64,000 nt of DNA from a virus, in IMG/VR virus record IMGVR_UViG_3300020733_000014, positions 1-64,000 of that record; one strand, 5' to 3'. The position numbers and the translations under genes were made by a program. Below the pieces are notes generated by a model. It was not told the DNA's origin, made no database searches, and saw only the letters and a program-made list of their open reading frames with translations. This document shows positions 25,099 to 32,585 of the stretch, one piece after another (position 1 is the stretch's first letter; each line of letters opens with the position of its first letter).

Positions 25099-26022
25099 TT
25101 ATACTTTCCAATATGCAGTTGAGGTTTCAAGAAATCCAATTTCGTTTCGTTTTTGTGGTTCATCTTCTTCAAGAGGATAAATCCAATGCTCATTAAATAA
25201 TTTTTCTGGTGATGGATAACAATAATTATAATAATCAGGATTCAACCATCTTCCACCTAAAATACCAAAAAATAACTGTAAAGCACCGCCAGTTTGTATA
25301 CCAACCTTCCCTCTTTCTCTAGCATGATTTGCATAAAACGGAGATTGTGTTGTAACGCTTGTTAATAATACATCATAATCATATTGATCAATTCTATCTT
25401 TCGTTATATTTACTAATTGCTCAAAATCACCACAATCTTTATATTGTCTATCATCAATAGCAGGATGAAATGGCGTACTGATTGCATCAACCAATTCAAA
25501 AGGAACTATTTCTTCTACTCTATCGCCCCATATTTTATTAATATTTTTCCATTGATGTAAAATCGTTTTTGCATGGGAAGAAATAATAAGAACCTTTTTC
25601 CCTTTGAGATATTTTGTCCAAGGATTTTCTAGTTTTCCAAACTTAGAATACCCCATTATATATCCAGCATCAAAAATATGAAAATCAAAAAATGTGGGTT
25701 TATCTGGGAATTGATCTAAAAATTTATTTTCATTTGCTTTAATTTTACCAGAAACATCAACAAACCCTAAAATATTACATTGTTTCATCATTTCTATAGT
25801 TTTAGGCATCACAACCTGAAATGAATAATTTAAATCAGTCGGATAAATTCCACTTTCAACTAACGTATAATTATTGTAAAATTCTTCGCTTGGAGATTGT
25901 TTTTCGTGTAAACAATCAAGAACATATCCAGCAGTATTATCAATACGCAAAACAGAAAATGGTTCTCCAGATTGTAATCGCTCACCAATCAAATCATTTA
26001 TTTCATAAAAATCTTTTTGCAT
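25099..26022 (-). CDS. Putative GT-D-fold glycosyltransferase
   Basis: 307 residues. FSVLRIDNTAGYVL lies where GT-D proteins have their R-x-G-D-x-E-like donor motif, and QTGGALQLFFGILGGRW near the C terminus is a signature seen in GT-D-type proteins from polysaccharide clusters. GKKVLIISSHAKTI marks a Rossmann-like strand. The assignment is by pattern only; it sits in an unbroken run of glycosyltransferase genes. Confidence 0.55.
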   Translation of the reverse strand: MQKDFYEINDLIGERLQSGEPFSVLRIDNTAGYVLDCLHEKQSPSEEFYNNYTLVESGIYPTDLNYSFQVVMPKTIEMMKQCNILGFVDVSGKIKANENKFLDQFPDKPTFFDFHIFDAGYIMGYSKFGKLENPWTKYLKGKKVLIISSHAKTILHQWKNINKIWGDRVEEIVPFELVDAISTPFHPAIDDRQYKDCGDFEQLVNITKDRIDQYDYDVLLTSVTTQSPFYANHARERGKVGIQTGGALQLFFGILGGRWLNPDYYNYCYPSPEKLFNEHWIYPLEEDEPQKRNEIGFLETSTAYWKV

Positions 26023-26023
26023 A

Positions 26024-26866
26024 TTATTTTAATTTATCCTTTAAAAAATTATATAATGGGTCTAATGTTGGTAAAGTATTAAATAATGGCTCAGAAGAAA
26101 TAGCCAAAAATAGATTTTTATCATTTTCAATATCTACAACTTTTTTATAAATTTGTTCTAATGAAAGACCTGTAATATCAAGATAACAATCTTTATTAAA
26201 ATCTATAGTAGCTGCATTAGATCCATAATATAAAGGAATACACCCAGAAATTTTAGCTTGTAATAATTTTTCTGTCACATATCCATCATATATAGAATTC
26301 TCAAAACAAATATTCCACCTATAGTTGTACAAAAGTTTAAGTTTATCATCTACAGGATTATTAAACACCCTACCAAATCCATGAACAGGTTTAAATTCGT
26401 TTAATTTTGCTGTAGTATCTATTCTATTTTGAACTGGATTACCAATTATTATAGAACAAAATTCTTTTCTATTCCAAATTTCTTTAGAGTCAATCCATTT
26501 AGTCAAAGCAATCAATGGAATTTCAGCATGTTGAAAATTTGGTTCGTCCCACCAATTTATATATAGATACCAATGAGGAAGTCTAAAATTTCTTCCTGAA
26601 TAATCATCAAAATCAAAACTTAACGAATAATCAGCAACAGAATAATTGGGTCTTTCATTTTCGCCAATATATAAAATTTTAATTGCTTTAGAATTTTTAT
26701 ATACTTGATGTTCACTACCAAAACATGAAAAGAAAATAACATCAGCATATTCAGGTGCTGTTATTTTTATTTCTCTGTCAGGAAATGCACCACGCAATAG
26801 TAAATTAAACCAATTTGAAGAAGGATCAAATCCTGGCCAAAAATCTAAATATGAAATTTTCATCAA
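26024..26866 (-). CDS. GT10-family fucosyltransferase (alpha-1,3/4 type)
   Basis: 280 residues. FENSIYDGYVTEKLLQAK followed by SGCIPLYYGS is the hallmark GDP-fucose-binding region of GT10 fucosyltransferases. The N-terminal domain is short, as in bacterial members. It uses GDP-L-fucose, for which Gmd and Fcl are encoded in the same island. Its ATGA start/stop overlap with the gene upstream indicates coupling. Confidence 0.88.
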   Translation of the reverse strand: MMKISYLDFWPGFDPSSNWFNLLLRGAFPDREIKITAPEYADVIFFSCFGSEHQVYKNSKAIKILYIGENERPNYSVADYSLSFDFDDYSGRNFRLPHWYLYINWWDEPNFQHAEIPLIALTKWIDSKEIWNRKEFCSIIIGNPVQNRIDTTAKLNEFKPVHGFGRVFNNPVDDKLKLLYNYRWNICFENSIYDGYVTEKLLQAKISGCIPLYYGSNAATIDFNKDCYLDITGLSLEQIYKKVVDIENDKNLFLAISSEPLFNTLPTLDPLYNFLKDKLK

Positions 26867-27630
26867 TAAATTCCTGTTGCAGTATTATAAATTATTTCAG
26901 CAGAATTAGAAACTTGTTGAATATTATATAATTTTCCCAATTCTCTTGGTTTTACCTTAATATTATAAATAGTTTCTTGTAATTTTAAATCACATTTTTG
27001 AAACATTTCTTGCATTTCTTTCTCTGCTTTATCTTTCATATATCCTGTTGAAGTAGGATGATTAACTTCGAAAGAATAATCTCTTATGACATATCGACCA
27101 TCAAGATGACTAAGAGCACAAATAATTAAATCCCAACCCCAACCTAAAATATTTTCTCTCATTAAATGATAATTAGCTTTCATTGCATTAATATAATCTT
27201 TATGAATAAACCAACAAGTATTATCAGTTGTTGCAACAAGTTTTAAATTTCCATCTAAATCTGAAACATCAGTTCTTTCTGAAATGTAAAATGTATCGTT
27301 AACATTTGGAGCAAATACACCCCAATTATAAGTATTATAACTTTCTCTTGCTGATTTTATAATTGGTTCCCACTCAGAATAAGAAGCATCAGCTTGAATA
27401 TGCCACAAAACATCATATTTTGAATCATCAAATGCATCTAGAGCAGTTCTAAACTGATCAGAAAAATAACATTCGTTCCCAATATTAATCCAACCCTCTT
27501 TTGTATTATCATCATCAGAATTTATTACAACTACATCTAATAACGGAGATAATTGTTCTTGCAATTTGACAGCATTTTCAAACTGACCTTTCCAAGAAAA
27601 TATATAACATAATATTTTTATTTCGCCCAT
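26863..27630 (-). CDS. Glycosyltransferase, GT-A-like
   Basis: 255 residues. Strands ILCYIFSWKGQFENAVKL and DVLWHIQADASYSEW (a likely acidic metal motif) suggest a GT-A fold; WGWDLIICALSH resembles the catalytic-side WGxED-like loop of GT2-type enzymes. No closer family is recognised. It overlaps both neighbours by a few bases. Confidence 0.6.
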   Translation of the reverse strand: MGEIKILCYIFSWKGQFENAVKLQEQLSPLLDVVVINSDDDNTKEGWINIGNECYFSDQFRTALDAFDDSKYDVLWHIQADASYSEWEPIIKSARESYNTYNWGVFAPNVNDTFYISERTDVSDLDGNLKLVATTDNTCWFIHKDYINAMKANYHLMRENILGWGWDLIICALSHLDGRYVIRDYSFEVNHPTSTGYMKDKAEKEMQEMFQKCDLKLQETIYNIKVKPRELGKLYNIQQVSNSAEIIYNTATGIY

Positions 27631-28337
27631 GGATATTTTCCTTTATATTGACTATCAATTACACTGTTTCCCTGTTCAAAAAAATCTTTTGATACAGAAC
27701 CCACATTTCCACCTAATCTATAATTTATTGTATATTTACCAGAACATTCATAATTAGGAAAATGTTCATTTAAAATAGAGAAAATAACACGATCTTCACC
27801 CCAACCACAATGCCAAAATCTTGATATTTCTACAGCTATATTTCTTGGAATACAATAACAATTAGTATCAACCATGTTAGTATTTGTATAAGCGTTCCAT
27901 TTCCCCAAACTTTCACAATTATCTTGAAGCAAATAATCGCCATCAGGAGAATATATATTTCTTAAACTATATGCCCATTGGCATCCAGTAGATTCTATTG
28001 TATTAATCATATATTCAATATGATTAGGCTCATACCAATTATCTTGATCAAGATAGAAAACATAATCTTTATTTACTAAATGGGAAAATGCAGCATATAC
28101 TCTTTGTCCATAAAATCCATTTGCGCCAACATTTTCTTGTAAATAAACAACCTGTTTGTTTAAATTTGGATGTTTATCTATAATATTATCAACTTTAGAT
28201 TTATATTCAGGACCATCAACAACAATTAATGTTGTTACATCTTTATGAGTTTGATTCTCTAAACTTTTTAATGTTTGATCTAAAACAACAGAACCAATTG
28301 TTGGAATTATTACAACAGCACTACTCATTTTATCCAT
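27618..28337 (-). CDS. GT2-family glycosyltransferase
   Basis: 239 residues. VVIIPTIGSVVLDQTLKSL and SLENQTHKDVTTLIVVDG form the nucleotide-binding half, FYLDQDNWYEP is the DxD-type metal motif and CGWGEDRVIFS is the W-G-E-D catalytic loop. It is the first gene of the glycan island in the direction of transcription, overlapping the small gene upstream. Confidence 0.8.
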   Translation of the reverse strand: MDKMSSAVVIIPTIGSVVLDQTLKSLENQTHKDVTTLIVVDGPEYKSKVDNIIDKHPNLNKQVVYLQENVGANGFYGQRVYAAFSHLVNKDYVFYLDQDNWYEPNHIEYMINTIESTGCQWAYSLRNIYSPDGDYLLQDNCESLGKWNAYTNTNMVDTNCYCIPRNIAVEISRFWHCGWGEDRVIFSILNEHFPNYECSGKYTINYRLGGNVGSVSKDFFEQGNSVIDSQYKGKYPWAK

Positions 28338-28660
28338 TCCATAATTCGTCTCACAACATCATCAGATGTATGACCATCCCAAACGACACCAAATTCCAAC
28401 TCAGCAATCGGAAGAATTTCCCAAAATTCGTCTACAGGAAGGTGATATGTAACATCACCTGTTGGTAATCTCATACCAGCAATAAACCAACCATCCCAAG
28501 ATGTACCATCGCTGTGTTTTTTACTCTTCCAAGAAGCTTGTGGGTGAGACTTTAACAATGCAGCAAATAGTGTACATCTATGTGCATATAATTCTGACAT
28601 TGTATGATAACCATCAGATATATCAATATCTTCACCAACAACTGTATATCGTTTTTCCAT
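28325..28660 (-). CDS. Conserved phage hypothetical protein, 111 aa
   Basis: Contains WDGWFIAGMRLPTGDVTYHL followed by a Trp-rich segment, a pattern I associate with a small protein found in many large phages. The ELYAHRCTLFAALLKS segment is a second conserved part. No catalytic motif. It lies between the gp41 helicase gene and the glycan island. Confidence 0.6.
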   Translation of the reverse strand: MEKRYTVVGEDIDISDGYHTMSELYAHRCTLFAALLKSHPQASWKSKKHSDGTSWDGWFIAGMRLPTGDVTYHLPVDEFWEILPIAELEFGVVWDGHTSDDVVRRIMEWIK

Positions 28661-28663
28661 ATT

Positions 28664-30076
28664 TTATACCTTGAATCCACTAAATGAGTTTTTATCTATT
28701 TTCTTTTTACTTCCAAAAGAAGCAGCATTATATTCAGGTTCAGGAGAACCAGTATCAACTAATCCGTCTTGAGCTGAATCTTCAACATCGTACAACCTCA
28801 TTTTTGCACGATCAATTCCAACAACAAAACGTTTATTTAAATTTAAATCTCTAAATCTATTTTTTAATTGTTTTACCATCAATTGATTCAATTCTTGAAG
28901 TTCTTCAGAGTTAATAATAGACACCATAAAGTCCGCAATATGAGCAATACCGAAACTTTCTGAGATATCGGTCATATCGGTATCACTAGAATTTGCTGCG
29001 CCTCTGGTGGTCTGTGTGGCGCTCACAATAGGAACATTAAACTCTTGAGCCAAACCCCTTAATTCCTCACCAATAGCTTTAATATATGTGTAGGAATTAA
29101 CTGCCCCCGACATCTTCATTCTTGAAGACGCTATGATATTTAAATAATCAACAAATATAACATCAGGGACAAAATTCTTTTTTAATCTTAACTCATTTAA
29201 AAGAGTTCTGAAATGTGTCACAGAAGCACAAGATGTTGGATATTCTTTTATAAACAATTTTCCAGAAGTTTTAGATTTTACGAAATTTATTTTTTTCTCA
29301 TATTGAGCTTTTGTCATATTCATTAAATCGTCCATATAGACATTTAATAAATTTGCATCAATTCTTTTTGCAATTTCTTCTTCTGCCATTTCAGCAGTTA
29401 TATAAAGAACGTTTTTACCAGATTGATAAAAACTTGTTGCAAAATCACACATCATCAAACTTTTTCCAGAATGTGGAGCAGCTAGAATTATTGATAATGT
29501 TTTCTTAGGTAAACCTCCATTTGTTATCTTATTAAACCAATTTAAACTAAATGGAATTTTTTCTTCAGTTCTATGATAGTATTCATATCTCGAATCACTA
29601 TCATCAACATATTCATGACCAACACTAGAATCAAAAGAAATAGCTAATGCATCAGATAGCAATTTTGGAATAGATCCTTTAGATAAATCAGGATGTTTAT
29701 TTTCTAAAATTGAAATTGATTCAACAACAGCATTATATACTGCTTTTTCTTGACAAAATGTTTCTGTTTTATCAATCAACCATTCCAATTCAACTGTTTC
29801 TGCTTTCGATTCATGAAACTCGTTTAATAATCCAATTGCATCACTATATTCTCCATCAGATAAAGATTTATTTTCTAATTGGATAATTAATGATTCATAA
29901 GTTGGCAAATTACCATATTCTCCAATGAAAGAAGTTATTTCATTAAATATTAATTTTTCACTTCTTTCACTAAAATAATCTTGTTTTATAAACGGTAAAA
30001 CTTTTCGAGAATAATCATCCCAATATTGCAGATTCTTTAGAATCAGTTTGTTCAAGTTCAATAGTATTCTCCGCAC
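28664..30076 (-). CDS. 41: Replicative DNA helicase (T4 gp41, DnaB type)
   Basis: 470 residues, close to T4 gp41. Walker A is LAAPHSGKSLMMCD, Walker B region VIFVDYLNIIAS, and the H4 region includes SATQTTRGAANSS. It unwinds ahead of the fork and activates gp61 primase. The ATG start lies 62 bases inside the end of the upstream gene; the resulting N terminus aligns with the T4 start, so the overlap is probably real. No intein is present, although gp41 is a known split-intein host elsewhere. Confidence 0.95.
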   Translation of the reverse strand: MRRILLNLNKLILKNLQYWDDYSRKVLPFIKQDYFSERSEKLIFNEITSFIGEYGNLPTYESLIIQLENKSLSDGEYSDAIGLLNEFHESKAETVELEWLIDKTETFCQEKAVYNAVVESISILENKHPDLSKGSIPKLLSDALAISFDSSVGHEYVDDSDSRYEYYHRTEEKIPFSLNWFNKITNGGLPKKTLSIILAAPHSGKSLMMCDFATSFYQSGKNVLYITAEMAEEEIAKRIDANLLNVYMDDLMNMTKAQYEKKINFVKSKTSGKLFIKEYPTSCASVTHFRTLLNELRLKKNFVPDVIFVDYLNIIASSRMKMSGAVNSYTYIKAIGEELRGLAQEFNVPIVSATQTTRGAANSSDTDMTDISESFGIAHIADFMVSIINSEELQELNQLMVKQLKNRFRDLNLNKRFVVGIDRAKMRLYDVEDSAQDGLVDTGSPEPEYNAASFGSKKKIDKNSFSGFKV

Positions 30077-30353
30077 TTTTTGCTAAAATTGACATTAAAA
30101 TATCACCAATTTTAGTTTTAAATTCAATTGTCTGAAACTCTTCTTCAGTGTAACCAGACGAATCAACAATATCATAATTAAAACTCAACATTGCCGGAAG
30201 ATCTTCATCTGTAACATCATCTTTTGCTTCTGATATTGAAACACGAGAATATGTATAAATTACATCTTCAAAATTACCACTAATAATCTTTATACCAGCA
30301 GCACCATTAGCCTCAATGAAAGTATAATCTATTTCCTCTTTATAGTCAAGCAT
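30015..30353 (-). CDS. Conserved hypothetical protein upstream of helicase, 112 aa
   Basis: An acidic protein (MLDYKEEIDYTFIEANGAA ... DSKESAILG) without recognised domain. Position between uvsX and 41 corresponds to T4 gene 40, but no membrane segment typical of gp40 is seen. Its last 62 bases overlap the helicase start in another frame. Confidence 0.6.
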   Translation of the reverse strand: MLDYKEEIDYTFIEANGAAGIKIISGNFEDVIYTYSRVSISEAKDDVTDEDLPAMLSFNYDIVDSSGYTEEEFQTIEFKTKIGDILMSILAKSAENTIELEQTDSKESAILG

Positions 30354-30362
30354 TATTTTCTC

Positions 30363-30578
30363 CTACCAAATATTAAACCAATATCCAATTCCATGAACCC
30401 ATGCAACAGGAAATGCAATAGCACCAGCAATCAAAAAACCCCAAGATGCAGTTTTAATACAAACAACAACATGAGTTATCCATGCTGATAATAATACAAC
30501 AATAAGACAAATTGCAAATATTGCTCCTGTCAATTCAGCACAATTTTTATAATTCTTCATCATCCCCAATTTCTGCAA
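30363..30578 (-). CDS. Small membrane protein
   Basis: Most likely starts at MMKNYKNCAELTG (ATG at 30560, inside the final codons of uvsX). Two hydrophobic segments, GAIFAICLIVVLLSAWITHV and SWGFLIAGAIAFPVAWVHGI, indicate a two-pass inner-membrane protein of about 65 residues. It could be a holin-like or superinfection protein; there is no evidence beyond topology. Confidence 0.6.
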   Translation of the reverse strand: MQKLGMMKNYKNCAELTGAIFAICLIVVLLSAWITHVVVCIKTASWGFLIAGAIAFPVAWVHGIGYWFNIW

Positions 30579-31101
30579 ATGTTTGTTCTATATCTTTATC
30601 TGAAGCTAAAATATTTCCATGAGATACTTGATAATTAGATTTAATCCAATCTTGAAAAGTTTTATCTAATAATATTTTATTCCAGAAGTCCTTTGTATCT
30701 GTATCTTTAAGGCGATATTTCTTTTCTTCAACCTCGCCTGTCGCAGTATTAACTCGCGAATACCAACCATTAGATGGTTTTACAACATGTCCTGATTCTA
30801 GAGCCATATCAATTAAACCTGACCAAGAACTTAAACCGCCTTCATATTTTACAGTAATTGGTATTTTTGATTTTTCACGAACATGTCTTGATTTTTCAAC
30901 ATTTATAATAAAATTATACCCAACAACATCAGTACCTTCTTTTTCTTGTTGTCTGCCCAAGATGTAAATATTATCAGCAGAAAGATAAACACCAGTATTA
31001 TGTGTGATAACACCATTTTCTAGTACATATTGATGATTATCAGCAACAGTTATATCAAATACGTTTCTTTTACCAACTTTTTCTATATTAACAATTTTCA
31101 T
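30547..31101 (-). CDS. uvsX: Split-intein C half fused to C-terminal part of UvsX recombinase
   Basis: Residues 1-35 are an intein C fragment (MKIVNIEKVGKRNVFDITVA ... NGVITHN, blocks F and G). The next residue is Thr, followed by 149 residues of UvsX: TGVYLSADNIYILGRQQ, NVEKSRHVREKSKIP and VKPSNGWYSRV match T4 UvsX. The start ATGA overlaps the stop of the homing endonuclease frame. Trans-splicing with the product of 31663-32571 restores the conserved SGG-TG junction and a ~359-residue recombinase. Confidence 0.93.
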   Translation of the reverse strand: MKIVNIEKVGKRNVFDITVADNHQYVLENGVITHNTGVYLSADNIYILGRQQEKEGTDVVGYNFIINVEKSRHVREKSKIPITVKYEGGLSSWSGLIDMALESGHVVKPSNGWYSRVNTATGEVEEKKYRLKDTDTKDFWNKILLDKTFQDWIKSNYQVSHGNILASDKDIEQTFAEIGDDEEL

Positions 31102-31588
31102 ATTTTTTTCTCTTTACAATTATCATTATGCCAGCGTTTAATATTACCGACCACACTTTCTTTCCCACAATATATGCAAATTTCACGTTTTTGAAATGAT
31201 GATGTTGTTGCCCAAACATCTTTATCCATAACAGTATCAAATATATTTTTTTCCACTTTTTGTATTTCACCAGTTAAAACATTTTTTACAGTTAATGTTC
31301 CTTTATGTGCTTTAGAACATGCCTGTCTATGTGCATTACTTTAGCAATATGTGCATCTTGTTCCATAGATAATGCATCATTATATACATCAAATTCGCCT
31401 AAAATAAAAACTTCATAATTACATTTTGATAATGCTTCTAAATACACATTAGAATCACAAGATCCTTCATATAATTTATTATTTTTATCAAATATTTTTC
31501 CTTCTTTAATATAACAATTGCTTTTTGACCCAATATATAAATTTGGTAACCTGTTTCTTTTAAATTTAAATAAATATACTATATGCAT
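31098..31588 (-). pseudogene. GIY-YIG homing endonuclease, frameshifted
   Basis: The first frame (31588 down to ~31340) has IVYLFKFKRN and LYIGSKSN, the GIY-YIG module, with a Glu in DALSMEQDAHIAK. That frame ends at 31292. A shift of one base at the TTT run 31340-31342 opens SNAHRQACSKAHKGTLTV and continues to a C-terminal zinc-finger-like CIYCGKE ... NIKRWHNDNC, ending at 31098. One extra A in an AAA run would restore a ~163-residue enzyme. An AGGA ribosome site precedes the ATG. It lies exactly between the two uvsX halves, like the free endonucleases of fractured split-intein genes. Confidence 0.82.
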
Positions 31589-31662
31589 TATGTTTCCTAT
31601 AAATAGTTAATTCGACACAGGCATTTATTACTCTGCTGATATCATTTATAAGATTTATAATT

Positions 31663-32571
31663 TCACAATGTTGTTATATCATCTCCAATACTAAGTTCCT
31701 TTGCCGATACAAATTCTGAATTTTTAAGAAATGGGTGTTCATCAGAGCAAATTACAGAGTAACCATCTTCAAATGTAATTTTATAACATTCTGGATTTCC
31801 ATCTAAAAGTGTCTCTGGGTTCCAACTATGTGTAACAATTTTAGGACCATCTTGAGTTTTAACCAAACATCCAGGTGTAATATCCTCAATAGATTTTGAC
31901 GATCCATCAAACATTTGAATTTTAGTGCCTGCTACAACACAACCCCCGCTAACGACTGGTTTACTGAACATTTCCTGAGTCATATAGATATGATTTACTG
32001 CTACCATAGGAATATCATATTTAACTAGATATGGTGTAATCATACGAAACATAGATTTCATAGATTTTGCACGAGTCATATCAGCAACAGATTTACCATC
32101 AATAGCATCATCAGTTTCTTTTTTACTAGCCATATTTCCTAAAGAATCAACAACAAATATTACTTTGTCGCCTCTAGTAATATTTTGAAGGTGATTAATA
32201 ATATCAAATTTAAACTCTTCCATATTCATAATTGGGGTATGGAGAATTCTATCTTTATCCATACCTAATGAATCAAAATATGCTTCGGGTGTACCAAATT
32301 CGCAATCATAAAATACTAATACAGATTCTGGATATTTATCCATATATGCTTTAGCTAAAATCAAACAAAAAAGGCTTTTAAAATGTTTACTAGGACCACA
32401 AAATAATGAAAGTCCTGGAGTTAATCCGCCATCCAATCTGCCTGATAATGCAACATTAAACGCAGGAATTGGAGTTGTTATCATATCCTTTTTAGTAAAA
32501 AATTTTGATACAGATAAAATAGATGATTCTTTTATCGTTGAATTTTTTTTAAGTTTTTCAAGTAAACTCAT
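31663..32571 (-). CDS. uvsX: N-terminal part of UvsX recombinase fused to split-intein N half
   Basis: Residues 1-210 are UvsX (RecA-like): Walker A GPSKHFKS (59-66), Walker B VIFVVDSLGN, ending MTQEMFSKPVVSGG at the RecA loop-L2 region. Residues 211-302 are an intein N fragment: CVVAGTKIQMFDGSSKSIED (block A) and VICSDEHPFLKN (block B, His in a SDEH form of TxxH), ending GDDITTL. The partner is at 30547-31101. UvsX drives strand exchange and recombination-dependent replication. Confidence 0.93.
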   Translation of the reverse strand: MSLLEKLKKNSTIKESSILSVSKFFTKKDMITTPIPAFNVALSGRLDGGLTPGLSLFCGPSKHFKSLFCLILAKAYMDKYPESVLVFYDCEFGTPEAYFDSLGMDKDRILHTPIMNMEEFKFDIINHLQNITRGDKVIFVVDSLGNMASKKETDDAIDGKSVADMTRAKSMKSMFRMITPYLVKYDIPMVAVNHIYMTQEMFSKPVVSGGCVVAGTKIQMFDGSSKSIEDITPGCLVKTQDGPKIVTHSWNPETLLDGNPECYKITFEDGYSVICSDEHPFLKNSEFVSAKELSIGDDITTL

Positions 32572-32585
32572 AATATTTCCTTTAA

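Noticed and set aside
28664-30076. A split intein in gp41, since gp41-1 and gp41-8 are known alleles
   Set aside because: The helicase reads through all motifs in one frame with no intein blocks.
31580-31595. TATAAATA on the plus strand near 31588
   Set aside because: It faces away from all genes here; in an AT-rich genome an isolated match without a downstream gene is expected by chance.
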